From Nemertoderma westbladi (Eukaryota; Xenacoelomorpha; Nemertodermatida; Nemertodermatidae): 64,000 nucleotides of DNA. Shown in pieces: positions 24,901 through 39,900 of the stretch (positions within the stretch are counted from its first letter, which is position 1; the number at the start of each line of letters is the position of its first letter). The position numbers were made by a program, and so were the translations under genes. The notes under the pieces are model-generated. The model was not told the origin of the DNA and searched no databases. It worked only from the letters and a program-made list of their open reading frames with translations. Location: positions 62,001 to 126,000 of the forward strand of contig JAUCBJ010004543.1 of assembly GCA_032718475.1 (NCBI GenBank), read 5' to 3'.

Positions 24901-27900
24901 TCTGGTTTTTCTTATCCGAATATAAATAACATCGGTTGTGCTCGTCCTTTGAATAATCCAAGTTTATTGTTTTTTCTATATTTTAGAAATGGATATGTTA
25001 GACGAGCCTCTATTCGGCGTTGCTAAGAGAGTAGATGATATCGAGGCAGAAACTCCAAAAGAGTCTTCCACTTCGTCCATTAAATCTGACGTCACAGAAT
25101 TGAAATCACGTAGCCAAGTAAGTAGTAGTGTTTATTTTATATAAACTGTAAATTTTAGGTATATAAAATCGATCTCTCTATAATGCGGCAGATATTATGT
25201 CTCTGTTGGCAGACAATATTCTGGGTTGTTATATGGGACGTAAAAAGTAAAGTAAAGTAAATTTTCTTCGGCCACTAGGCCAGGGATTACGCACAAAGTC
25301 TGACGACTTATTTCCAGTGCGGTCCCCCCAGAACTTTACTCCCCAGAGGAAACTCTAGTACTCATTTAGCTACCACTTAAGGATGCAAGGCAGATATGCG
25401 CCCTGGCTGGTCCCTTTAAAGCATTCGTGCCGAAACGAAAACTGCCCTGGTCCATGTGAGGATCGAACCCACGACCTACAGGAGATGTGAATTCAATGTA
25501 ACCACTACACCAAGGTGGAACCTCAGTGGTGGGACGAGTTCGTCTTATTCTTGTTGTTGGTTGAACTTTATAACATTGACTATTTTTCAGAACGGGTTAA
25601 TTTCGCATTTGTTAACGGTTTATATTTAATTTTTAGGCGTTAACTTATAGAATTCGCAATTTTATCGAAGAAGGTAGTTCAACAATAAACAAATCTGAGA
25701 GAATCCATAAAGAACTCAGTGAGCTGACATCCGGTATAAATGAGGCCGATGAGTCCTTGGATGACCTTCAACCTATAGGTTAGCATATATTCGAATAATC
25801 AGTGTATAAAGTATGGGAATCCTGTCACACATAGTATAATTATTTCTTTCAGCAAAAAATAATAATTTTTGTTTAAGGTTATACATATTATATTTATCTT
25901 GCGTAATTGTAGGTCGTACCCAGTTAGTGATTGACGAACAGTCTGCTGTTGTCATGGCAGTGGGTAACAAACTCGCCACCATTGGTGACAAACTCTCTGC
26001 AATTGAGGCGGAAATCGACGGTATAGCTTCACAGATAACTGGCGAGGATCCAGAGAGATTGAAAGATTGGGTTAGTATTTATATCCAACTAGATACACGC
26101 ACACCAGCTATAATCGCGATCGCAGGGTAGTGCTGGGTTCAGGTAAGATCTAAACACCTATCCTCTAGAAGTTCTTGAATTCCGACAATTTATGAGAGAA
26201 AATTTTCACAATTTGTTTCCAATACGTCCATATTCTTTATTCCTGTTTCATCTGTACATTTTTTTTGCCGACTACCCTGTAGTGGTAGTGTTACACGGTA
26301 CACGGTGTTACACAAAAAGAGTATAAAATGGAACCCCCATGTGCAATTGTGCACGGGGGTAGATCGCACCCGCACAAAGATAAGTGGTACTCTAATTATA
26401 ATATGATAAAAATTAATTTATTACTTCTGAGCTCCAGATGCAGTTGTATTATATATTGATATTTATTAACCTTGATTTACGAGTTTTTTTTATATTATTT
26501 ACTTTCACTTTCGATTTATACCTATTTTTTGTCGATGCCGCATGTTAGGCCAACCGTTATCACCCAAGTGATTGAACAACAGTTATTGACATGATTGACA
26601 TTGTAGGTTGACGATCTTAGCAAGAAGTTATCTCGCGTTTCAAATCGTTGCGAAGCGACTGGTATCGAGGTGAAATCGATAAACAACCGTCTGGTTGAGC
26701 TACACGGATTGGTTGAGGAAGCTGAATGCGACATCGACGAGACCCACAAAGTGTTGAGTCATCCGGAACCCGCTGGCCAATCAGCAGAAGTTATACAAAG
26801 TCAGCGAGACTTACTGAAGGTTTGTTTTACCTTATTCTAATATATATATAATATGACAGTCGTATATATTTGCTGGCTTCATCCGAAAATTGTATATACC
26901 AGAACTTTATACTCTTCGGGAATTTTTACTATGTCGGAGAGACCGATAAACTGACAGACAGAAAGTAGTTACAAAAATTCTAAATTTGAAGTTTCGTTTC
27001 GAATTGAATCAATTTTGAATGGAACTAGAAAAATAAACATATTATACACTTGTTATATAAACTGTTTTATTTATTCTAGAATATTGAGAAGAACTATGCT
27101 ATACCCTGTGGGGAGAAAGTGCGCCAAGCTACCTCTAGGGGGCAGTCGCTAGTCGATACAGCGAATATTGGTGTTGATACGAAACAAGTACAGGATACAA
27201 TCGAAAAATTAAACCACAGATACTCGAGTGACGTCACTAATTTGGTTAGTCACTTATAAACTATGAAATTTTTATAAATAGATTGGGAATTTGATGTTAT
27301 TAATTGTAGTAATTTGTGTACTGATCTATAATATTGACATAACATTGAAGATCTTTTAATTAAGCATTGTAATTGCGTCTTAAATCTCCTTGACAAACGT
27401 CAAAATTTATACTTCAAATATATATTCAGTATGTTTATCTTTTTCTTTGCAATTGAATCCCCGCAGATATCCAGCCGAGCTGCCGACCTTGAGGCCAGTC
27501 TAGTCGACAGCTGTGGTCTAGGGGTCGCACTGGAAGCGATGCGGTCCTGGTTGTCAGACACCGAGAGAGTACTGGACCATCAGTGCAGTCCCAGTTGCCA
27601 ACCGGAAGTGGTCAAGGCCCAGATCCGAGAAGGGGAAACGATTAAGAATATGGTAGAGAGCAGACAGGATTCAATAGATGCTGTCAGAGACCGTGCAGAG
27701 GAAGCAGACAATGGTTAGTAGGAGATGTTCGACTCACTTATTTATAATCGAGTTTTTGTGCACTGTTATTAGCACAGGAGCAATTAATGTCAGTTGATAG
27801 GTGTCAGTCATCAGACATCGTAAACCTGGACGCCAGCCGAGGATTTTTCTTTGAATTAATTTTCCAATTAAATTTTGTTTCGCATAGATTTCAGTGTTCA

Positions 27901-30900
27901 GGCCCGATCTGTTGTCGGCCGCTACGACTCGATAAAGTCCCGAGTTTCTATCCGTCTCGACGATTTACAAGGTGTTCTAGAATTATCCAACAAATTCTAT
28001 CAACATTGCGGAGAATTAACCAATCAGCTTCATGCAATAAAGAAAGCATTAGGAAAGGTGGACCGAATGTCTATTGATCCTGGAATCTTAACTAGCGACA
28101 TCGTTGCTTTAAAGGTTAGTTAAATGACTTTGAGCTATTCTTGAGAGTCTGTGACTTCTTATTATTATGAATTATTCTGCATCTTGATTTTATACTTTTC
28201 TTCAACAATTTCCTGGTTTAGTTACTTGCGTACCAAGTAGTTAGGTTGTTAGAGTGTCGGTTTTCCAGCCGGGTGGTTGCATGTTCGAGCCCAGTCAAGG
28301 AGCAACCCAGTTTTTGTTAAGCAATTAATTTGCTATAATAGTCAGAGTATTACACCTTGGGAGTTAGTGCCCCCCCCCCCCCCCGCCTTACAGGTACAGC
28401 CAGTAGAAAATCCTTCGGGTTGAATAATGTGTTTCTAGTTTCACTTCCGCTTATATAAGCTTATACTTAACTTTTTACTTGCATGGCGCTATTAGTTCAC
28501 AAACTGAGCATCTATAATCAATGTGTTCCAATATTTTTTAATTTCTCTATTTTTTTCCCATTTCTATGAGTGTTTGATTTGATAAAACAGTAGGATTCTC
28601 TAGAATTAGATTAGATTGATGTTGCATGTCTGAATGTCCCATATACTTAGGAACGTGTTGGACAACTAGCCAATCATAAAGGCGACGTCGAGCGTGTGAT
28701 TTCATTGGCTGGTTTGTTGAAACCGTTAGTTGGGAAAGATCAACGCGTGACTCTCCAAAACCAAGTGGACGCCATTCAGGATTGCTATGACGACGTGTGT
28801 CTGGTTGCCGAAGAGCTGATAAACGCGTTAACAGTTGCCCAGCAATGGATCACATTGTTTGCTACATTGGAGAGCCAGCTCACCCATTGGTTGGATGATA
28901 CTGACAAGCTATTGGATAATGCAACTGCCACTCCCATTTCTGTAGAATCAATTCCACTTAAACGCTCGTTAGATGTTCAATCAGTAAGTATAAAGCAAAC
29001 AATAAACAGCCAATCATCATTGAGTACATCATAATAAACAACCAATCAGTGATTACTTCATAGAATATATAACCAGCAATCAGTGGAAGTACTATACTTC
29101 ACAATCAATATCTATATTTGTTTCATTCTGCAAGTCCAGACAATTTCTCCTGTATCCTAGACATTGCTTTAGGTTATTTTCCTTGTCTTTATGTTAGCAC
29201 TTAACATCAAAGTTGTTATCAATTCATTTTTTAACTATTTTCGCCTCATTTTGAAAGTGAGAAAGAAACTTACAACATTTTATTAAGATATAAATTATAT
29301 TGTTTTTATGAAAATAAAATGTTTTCCTATAATTTATTTCTATAACTAACAAATATTTTATCGTAGGAATTGAATTCCTCCATCGCGGATGAGATGTCCA
29401 TACTCGACGAGGTTGTTGGTATCGGAAATGACGTCATCAGACAAGCTTCCGGCGACGAGGCTTTATCTGTTCACTCCAGATTGGATGTTTTGAAATCCCG
29501 CTTTGGCGAATTGGCCAATCGCAGTGCAGTCCGCCTTTCTCATCTTGAAAAGGTAATAATAATTAATTCCACCTTATTTCTCTACTTCATATCGTCAAAA
29601 CAATAACTTTCGGACTTACAAATACTATTTATATAATTGATAACTTTCAGGCTCTTCCATTGGTTGGGGATTTCAACGAATCTTACCGCCGAGTAGTTTC
29701 CCGATTGGATGATTTAGAGCATTACATTAGCCTATCAGAAACAGAGAGTTCATTTGATTTGCGCAGTACATTAGAGGTTAGTGAAACTATACCGTTCTAG
29801 AACATTCGACTTTCAAATATCGAGTTTATTTGTTGGTGAATTCATTAATACTATTGACGATAGAATGCTGAGATTTAAACGATTAATGGATTTGGTTTCT
29901 ATAGGAACGTAAGCGTGACTCGGAAGGAATTAAAGTCATGGTGGGACAACTGAATGGTATTGGACCGCGGTTGATGGTTGCGGTGGGTACCGAGTCAGCT
30001 GTTAGTGTTGAGGAACGTCTATTAGAATGTAACAGACGTCTAGACGCCGCCGCCAACCGGCTCAAGGTTATCGAAGACAAACTGCAAGAAAACATAACAA
30101 AACAACGTGAGGTAAGTGAGCTGACCTACCGAAACTTGTATTTACTGTAGATTAATATTATTTTGGTAGTATTGATGGAATACGTGACCGGTTTTACTGT
30201 CCCCAGGAAATGTTTATGTATTTAATTTCTAACACGTTGTTCTTTTATATTCAATTACAGTTTACTGATAAACTAAACGAACAGGTACTATGGGTTGAGT
30301 CGGTTTCTAAGCAACACTGTGACCAGTCACCGCTGGAACTAATATCGTTCGAGAGACTGACAGCGCAGGATGATAGTCAGCGTCTCCTAGCAACCGAGAT
30401 AGGCAGTCATAGAGGCGATGTGGAAGCGCTGCGTAAAGAATGTTCGGTTGTGGTTAGTGGGATCGCGGATACCGATGTAAAACAGGAACTCCAGCGGAAG
30501 CTAAAATCCATAACAGATCAATACAGGTGGGTGTAACGCAAAGTATAGGTTACTAGTTGGGGGTAACGCAAAGTATAGGTTACTAGTTGGTGTAACATAA
30601 TGTATAGGTTACTAGTTGGGTGTAACATAAAGTATAGGTTACTAGTTGGGTGTAACATAAAGTATAGGTTACTAGTTGGGTGTAACGCAAAGTATAGGTT
30701 ACTAGTTGGGTGTAACATAAAGTATAGGTTACTAGTTGGGTGTAACATAAAGTATAGGTTACTAGTTGGGGGTAACATAAAGTATAGGTTACTAGTTGGT
30801 GTAACATAAAGTATAGGTTACTAGTTGGGTGTAACATAAAGTATATGTTACTAGTTGGTGTAACATAAAGTATAGGTTACTAGTTGGGTGTAACGCAAAG

Positions 30901-33900
30901 TATAGTTTACTAGTTGGGTGTAACATAAAGTATCGGTAACTAGTTGGTTGTAACATAAAGTACCTGTTAGTAGTTGGGTGTAACATAAAGTCTAGGTTAC
31001 TAGTTGAGTGTAACATAAACTACCGGTTACTAGTTGAGTGTAACATAAAGTCCAGGTTGCTTGTTGAATGTAACATAAAGTACCGGCTAGTAGTTGGGTT
31101 TAACTTAAAGTACCGGTTACTAGTTGGGTGTAACATAAAGTACCGGTTACTAGTTGGTTGTAACATAAAGTACCGGTTACTAGTTGAGTGTAACATAAAG
31201 TCTAGGTTACTAGTTGAATGTAACCTAATGTACCGGTTACTAGTTGGGTTTAACATAAAGTACCGGTTACTTGTTGGGTGTAACATAAAGTACCGGGTGC
31301 TGGTTTGGTGTAACATAAAGTACCGGTTACTAGTTGGTTGTAACATAAAGTACCGGTTACTAGTTTATGTGTAACATAAAGTTTAGGTTACTAGTAGAAT
31401 GTAACATAAAGTACCGGTTACTAGTTTATGTGTAACATAAAGTTTAGGTTACTAGTAGAATGTAACATAAAGTACCGGCTAGTAGTTGGGTTTAACTTAA
31501 TGTACCGGTTACTAATTGGGTGTAACATAAAGTACCGGTTACTAGTTGGTTGTAACATAAAGTACCGGTTACTAGTTTATGTGTAACATAAAGTTTAGGT
31601 TACTAGTAGAATGTAACATAAAGTACCGGCTAGTAGTTGGGTTTAACTTAATGTACCGGTTACTAATTGGGTGTAACATAAAGTACCGGTTACTAGTTGG
31701 TTGTAACATAAAGTACCGGTTACTAGTTTCTGTAACATAAAGTCTAGGTTACTAGTAGAATGTAACATAAAGTACCGGCTAGTAGTTGGGTTTAACTTAA
31801 AGTACCGGTTACTAGTTGGGTGTAACATAAAGTACCGGTTACTAGTTTGGTGTAACATAAAGTACCGGTTACTAGTTGGTTGTAACATAAAGTACCGGTT
31901 ACTAGTTTATATGTAACATAAAGTTTAGGTTACTAGTAGAATGTAACATAAAGTACCGGCTAGTAGTTGGGTTTAACTTAAAGTACCGGTTACTAGTTGG
32001 GTGTAACATTAAGCTACGGTTACTAGTTGGGTGTAACATAAAGTACCTGTTACTAGTTTTGTGTAACATAAAGTACCGGTTACTAATTGGGTTTTTTACT
32101 TAAAGTATAGGTTACTAGATAGGTGTTACAGTTATTTACTGTACAGTATGTGTAACAGTTTAAACCAGTAGGTTTATACTGAACAACAATTATTGACTCT
32201 CTATGTAATTGTTTACAATTCTTCGTACAGCGCGTTGCTAAGGGACTGCGGCAGACGCAACCACTCCCTCGGCCAATCACTGCCGTTGTCAAAACGCTTC
32301 GGTGAATTATCCAACCAATTAACGTCCTGGATCGCCGATACTAAAGAGGAAGGGGAGAGCGTGGAAGTAGCTATTAATAGGAAGCAGCCCTCCCAGGAAG
32401 ACCAGAGTAAACTTAAGGTAAGTACTGCGTATTAACACGGGTGGGTCTGCATTGTGCAAAAATAATTGTTTGTGGACTAAGCAAACAGTCGGCCGTAGCC
32501 GGAGGCGACCCAAAGGCTCCTCTTTCGATAGCTGCTACCCGAGGGTAGGGGTGGGCGCTTCTCCTATCCCAAGATTTGTTCCCAGTTATTTAACTGGTAC
32601 TCATTTTATCGACCCCAGTGGATGAAAGGCTGAGAGGACCCTGGCGGGGCTGAACCTGCAACCATTAGATTGCAGGCCCGGCGCTCAACCAACTGAGCTA
32701 CCCCGCCTTCTTGTGGACTGTAACTCAGAGTATTACTGACATATAAGGGTTGGAGGTAGCCACCAACCCCCCTATAACTTAACCTTTTTTTACTTGTTTT
32801 TATCTCTCTCTCGAATAATGATTGCATATTCATTTCAGAAACTAAAGGATTCAGTTTTACAGCACAAACCAATCCTTCTACAATTATCTAAGTGCGGTCA
32901 ACAGCTGATGGCTACTGTTACCAACGGAAACGGCCAATCGGAGATGGTTAGGCAACGTATTGACACCATCCAGCGGGAGTTCCATGATCTCAGCGCCTAC
33001 ATAGACGCCATGGCTGGGTTCATGGAGGTGGTCATTCAAGAATTGGATGAGGTTAGTTGATGACTGATAGTCAGTTTATATTTTTGTAGTAACACCAGCA
33101 GCTCCGTTGTAGTTATCTATACATTTTATTTTATCCATCAAATGGAAATTATAAATTGCAATTTCTTTTATTTAGCAACGACTGACCTGCCGGAGGTCAC
33201 AATATCATCAGGTAGTAGTTGCCTGGGCAACCAGGTATACTTTTCACTATAATGCATGCGTTCTAGAACATTGTGTACTCCCATGTGTGGGTCTGCACTT
33301 CGCACTTTTAATTTATTATTATAATATATCACTATTTTTTTTCCAATAAAATTATTTTCATCCGAATGTTATTTTAATACTTTTCTTTCTTTCTGGTTGT
33401 CTTTCATTTATTTATAATTTCCGAAGATGATTTTTATCGTCTGGTTTATGTGGATAATTATCTATATCAACCTTAATTATCATTAGTTAATTTAATATTA
33501 TTAAATCCATCATCAACATAGACAATGTGTCAAATACAAATGAATACGATAGACAGCAGACACATATTTAATATATTATTATTTTTAATATTTGTTTATA
33601 AAACTTACTACAATAAATTATTGATTATTTATTTATTTTCATTAACTTGTTTGTATTTAGGGAGGCTTGTGTACCATTAATAGAGTTTGTTTGTATTAAT
33701 AGCTGGAGGATTCATGTGAGTCACTGTTGGACGGGTTGTCAAGGATATACGACCGTCTGAGTCACCCAGAGTCGGTGGGAGCCGAGGTGGACAGGCTGAA
33801 GATCCAAGTCAGGGACGCGAAGGGGGTTGATAGAAACCTAGAAGAGAAACACGTGGAGTTGTTGAGACTACAGACTATGGTGGAAGAGTTGAAGACACAG

Positions 33901-36900
33901 TATCAAGGGGACTCTGGGTCGAGAGGTAAGTTATTGGTTCTGCTAGAGCGTGGAGGATTATAGTTAAAGATGAAGTACTAGTCTGCGATACGAGTTTTAG
34001 CGACGAATAAAATCATCAATTTAAATTGTCAATTACATCTTCTATAACATCGCGTTACAGTTATGGAAGATAAGACTCGGGAATTACTTGACCTCTGGCA
34101 AACTCTTGTAACCATGTCAACCCAGCAGCAATCCAATCTGGAATCCACCCTCGATGTTGCTGTATTGTTCTGGAACGCACTTTCTGTTGCCATGGATTCG
34201 TTGCACGACATTGGAGATACTTTGGAACATCAGGAGGCACCCAGTTTCAAACCCGATGTCCTTAAAGAACAGATTGACGTGATGCAGGTCAGAATAGTAG
34301 ATCAATGTGATTCTATACAATAATTATCATAATTAATTGCAGCCGATAATTTAGTAGCCGGTTATTAATACCTTTCGTTTTATTATTCAGGCCATTAAAG
34401 AAGACATGGCGATGTGCAGTAAACGTATGGAGGAGGTCGGTAGCCATGGTAACAGGTTGATGAGTAAGTGCGGTCGTCCGGAACGACCTATAGTGCAGTC
34501 TGCGTTGGACGAGATGGACAGCTCGTGGAGTCGGTTGAGCGGTCGCTACGATACCAGAGATCGCTTGCTAAGAGACGCGCGCGGTGACGTCACCAAATAC
34601 GCAGCCGACGTTGCGGTAAGTACAGAGATGTGGGGCGCGCTTTATTTGTGTGAATTTTCTAGTTTGGCTGTTTAATTGTTCTATATTTAGAACTGTTATC
34701 TGTGGATGTCCAGTGTAATCAACATTAAAGTTGGAATTATGTTATAATTGTTTTTATTTTGGGGTGAATTTCGTTTGATTAACATCTTTCAGGCTTTTGG
34801 AGAGTGGTTAGCCGTTGCCACAGAGACACTGGCGTCGATGAGTCATCCCCAGACGGAGTTAAAACTTCTTCGTCGTCAAATCGACGAACTCAAACTGTTC
34901 GTAAAGGAAGTTGACAGTCGTCATAGGGATCTCGAAGAAATTAATGCAGAAACCGCCAAACTTATGAGGTATGTAGTGAAACTCCTCAGTTATGTAAGTT
35001 TGACATACTCGATAAAGTTTTGGGGGACCCCGTACTCATCTAGACTGCTGTACCGTATTGTGTTCCCTACTGTATCCACTGCTTCTCCTTTAGCAAGCAG
35101 CAGCTTGGTCTAGTGGTGACATTCCTGGGCTTCCAATTGCGAGGCACTGGTACGATCCCTAGATGGGAGCAGCACTGTTTGTGCACAGTGCTTTAAATAC
35201 TGCAGCCTACCCCAACCCTGGCTTTCATCCTTGACTGGTCGATAAATGGGAACTGGGAAACAGAGTGGAAGGGTTTTATATGGAAGATCACCCATGGTGG
35301 TGAACAGAGCCTTAAAAAGATTCTCCCATACATTTAAACATAATATGTTTATAGCCAATGTCCAGAATATGAGAAGAAGGAGTTAGTTTCTTCAATCGAA
35401 TCTATGAACGAACGCTGGAATGCTTTCAGCAACGATATAATACAACGTCGTGACATTCTGGACTCAACTCTATTAGATCAGGTGAGTCCGTCAATTATTC
35501 TACCACCACTACTTGTCCCCAATTATACTAACATGGGGGGCCTGAGTGTTAAATGATGTGACTTACGACCATTCTTGTGCATCGAATTCATATTTATGTT
35601 TACTTAATTACCCAGGGACAACTCCAAGAGGCAGTTGGGGGCCTCGTCGCGTGGATGGTTGCTAAGCAACGGGAGTTCGAGCGCACTCCCGCAGTGTACG
35701 GTAACAGTCGGCACATTAATACCCAGATCCAACGGCAGGGGTCGTACCATCAGGACCTACTGAACAACCAGCCGCAGTTGGATCGAGTTATTAACATCAT
35801 TCAGAGTTCGTCGGATGGCTGTGTGGACAAGGATGAGAAGGCACGCCATCTAACGGAGTTTAACGATATCACCGATAGATGGAAAGAATTACTCAAAGTT
35901 AGTTACAGAGTCAATGAGCGGAAGTCAATATTCCGACCTTTTTTATCCTGCTGTATTTTACCAGTAATATTACCTCACTATTATCAATTTGAGCATTATA
36001 AGTTTATATATAATCAAAGTCATGTAATATTAACGCCAACATTGTTGTCATTGTCTATAATGAAATAATGAAACTAACAGTTAATATTACATAACGGAAT
36101 AAGGATTATAAATAAAGTTATTTTAAATAAAGTTGTACTGTGTTTCACGTCAGCTCGAGTGGGAATATATCCACGGACGAGCTAAACGAGTGAGTGAAAT
36201 ATGAAACGAAGGTCTGAAAGTGAAATACAGTTACTTTATTTAAATCGACTATGTCGTATTATTTTCAAGTTTCGAAGTTGTATTAACTAGATATCGTATA
36301 TAAGGCTATTTATACCGGAACTATTACTTTATTTCACGCCGTATATAGCACCCTATAGCCCATCATTAAGTTTACTTTTTTTACGGCGTATTGCACGCCG
36401 ATTTTTAATGTAGTATTATATATGCAGTGCAACATGCATTATTATTGAAATATTAATGTTATTAGTTGTCAACGAGTTATAATTCCATGCGAATCTGCTA
36501 AGGTATCTGTGCTTGGGAACTAAATAGTAACTAATAAACCAACACAACTATAACAGAAGTTTGTAATTGTAGTGAACTAGTAGATCTAATTCAAACAATC
36601 ACCTCATAAGGACACCATATATAATTAGTATAGCAGTTTTGTCGTAATTGACCAATTACAGTCGCAGAACTCCAAATAATTTTATATATTATTAACATAT
36701 TGTTGCTAACATATTTCTTGTTATCTGTTAGCAGATTTAGATACCAAATGTTTTATTGTAATGCAGAATTCGATCGCTAGAGGGGGTTTGTTAGCGGATA
36801 TGCTGAAAGAAGTCTCGTCATTGGAGGCTGTCATGGCGACGCAGATGGAATGGCTAGCAGCCAATGAGAATCGATTAATTGTTAGCGCCCCAACTGGCGG

Positions 36901-39900
36901 TCTCCCTCAAACAGCTGAAGAACAACTGAATAGTCACGAGGTTGGTTCATAAATGTTAATAAATATCTTTGTTCAACACTCCAGAACAATTTCCCATTTG
37001 CGTGCGAACAATCAGCTGAAACATTCAATGTATGTTTATATATTTGAGGAACGAATTAATTATGAAATCTATTTAATGAATGTCTCATCTAGGTTCTGGA
37101 GTACGAGATGACCGAGAAATATTCCGAGTTCCAGCAGTTGGAAGAAACAACAAAGAATTTGTTGTTGAAATGCACTGATGAGTCAGGGGAAATAATTAAA
37201 AGGAGTTTAAACTTATTAGACAAGTTAGTTTAATAAGCGTATTTATTTATACCGCATCTGACTGACACTAGCGGTAGATTAATGGCTGTGATACCGAGTA
37301 TGTCCTGCATTAACCTGCTTTTGCTGTTGGAGTAAAGCAGATTGGGCAGTTTATTTTTAAATTTTGGGAGGAAGTGTGGTGGAATCCCTTCTTTACAGGT
37401 ATCTGCCAAGAGAGAGGATACCTTCGGTTGCCCCCGAGGTTGTTGTGTTTCTCGTTTACCGACAACTTATTTCATTATCGCACTATTTCTTACATATTTC
37501 AGTAGATGCACAATATCATTGCCGTATTGAATTTGTTACGAATATCAAGAATTAATTTAATATAAGTGCCGTTCTTACTATTCTCAGGAAATGGTCCGAA
37601 ACTATAAAACGAACTGAAATTCGAAAAGATAAATTATCTTCGGCCCTGGACGTTTCTAGAACATTCCATGATTTGGTGCAAAAAGTGAACATGTGGTTGG
37701 CTGACAGAGAAAACCTTCTAATCAAATCCAGTCCGGTTTCCATCGTCAAGGATACAGTCTGTTTGCAGATACGAGATCACAGAGTGGGTATAATATTAGC
37801 AATCTAATATCGCAGTAGGTGACAGATTAAGTAAACTATTTGATTAATATTCGTAAATTACTTACCCAGTTGTGTTCTTTTAATTTAATTGTTTCACGTT
37901 TCTTAGGATTTTGCTAATGATGTGGAGTTGAATCGCAGCAATATGACGGAACTAGATACGGTTGCTACGCAACTAAAGTACCAATCGGATAAACAAGACG
38001 TTGTCATTGTGAAGAATCTGGTGCACAGCGTTGCGACCAAGTGGGAGAGGTTGATGGTGAAGACGAGAGAACGAGCGCGAAGGTTGGACGATGGGTATAA
38101 GAAAGCAACCCAGGTGAGTTCTACCGGGGGTATAGGAGTGAGTTAAACTTGGGTTGGAGTGTTCCATAAGGGGTTTCAGGCATTTACAGTCTACAAGGGT
38201 TCTATGGATACCAAGGTCTGCGGACTCGTATTACATGTAACATACAAACATTACATGTGTACGTGTTTACATGTATTGTGATTATAATAATATCTTCTTT
38301 AGTTTCAAGGTCAGTACGATAAGATCTACTATTGGCTTGAACAAGCGGAGAAGGTATTCAATGAGGAATGTCTTACTGTACCTGGTGACCCTGGTAGACT
38401 ACGTCAGTTGCTAGGGCAACACAGAGAATTCCAGAGAGTCCTCAACTCGAAACAGGTGAGTGAAACAACACGTAATTGGTATTTTATAATGATTTGGGTT
38501 TGAAAAAGTGTATTTATTACTGAAAGGGACATGTGAATTACAAATAATAAATTAATTCAGACCCCTGGGCCCATATATGGGTCAGCAAATTCTAGAGGGT
38601 ATTGTGCACCAACAATGTTATACTTCGTAACATATTTGTTTTTAAAATTTAAAGGGACCTTTAATCATCCAAAAAAACACTTTACCTCTGTGCAAGGGGT
38701 GGTTACACCGTTGGTAGCAGCCGAATTATGCGGAGAGATTTCCGATTTTTAGATGGTTGTAATAAATCACCGATTGTCATTGTGACATCAGGAGTAAAAT
38801 AGTTGAAAAAAATATAGCCAGCCGCTAACATGTCCCCTTTATGTATTCTTACCAATAAAAAACATTGGTGTCCCTGTGGATTTATATGATGAATGTGTTT
38901 ATATGTTGCCCACATATGGGCCCCTGGGCTCCAAGGGGGTATGGAGGATAGTTGAATAACCAGAATATGTACAATTCAATTTGTACCTACCAATGCAGTA
39001 TTTCGAAGATTGTTTCAGTTAGTGCTCTTTACATGCAGTTTAGCTGTATAGTAGGTAAGGTACTAACTGTCTGTTTCGCAGTAGGCTACTTTACAATGCT
39101 ATAGTACAGCCCAGTAAAAAATCCGCATTCGTAACGCATGGGATGGCGCATATCTCACGCATTCGTAACGCATTCTGAAATGTTACATAGATGAACCATG
39201 CGATACGAATGCGAAAACCGAACCAAATACGCATCCTTTATTCGCATATCGAATGTTATACGAACCTTATTCGAATCCCGCACATTCTACGAATGCGTCC
39301 CTAATCTTATACGAATGTTTCCCGCACACGATACGAATGCGTCCCGCATGTTATATACGAATGTTTCCCATGCTATACGAATACGTTACGAATGTTTTAC
39401 GAGTGTTATACGAATGTTTACCGCAGGATTTTTATTTTTTTATTATTTCGCTACAGTTTACATAGTTTTAACAGTTTACAACTGATAAAACGTGTCCATT
39501 TTATTTTATTTTTTTAAATATACTTGATATTCCGAATCGAATATGAAAGCCATTTTCAATTTCCCCAAAAAAATGTTCAGATATAATTCAAGAGCACGCA
39601 ATTTCAGACGTGAATCGTTATAGTTATTATTATACTTATTAATTATTATTGATGGTTTATTATTTTTTATGATATTTTATTATGATATTATTTTATTATT
39701 ATATTATATTATTTTATTATTATATATATTTTCATTATTATTATATATATATTTTATTACTTATTATCGAAAAAAAGCGAATTAATATTCTAGAATATAG
39801 TAAAAAAAACATTGAAATTATGTTGATGCATCTCATAAAATGTATGCCTTTGATGTATTTTGTCTGTAAGATTTTTTTACCATTAATAAGTGTAGAGCTT

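Noticed and set aside
30518-31888. Repetitive proteins ([10 protein letters not shown] and [10 protein letters not shown] types) on both strands
   Set aside because: These are translations of the 30-bp satellite; 30 is divisible by three, so all frames stay open together.
32633-32711. tRNA gene on the minus strand
   Set aside because: Box A and box B are good, but no normal T arm or anticodon stem forms and a SINE body follows.
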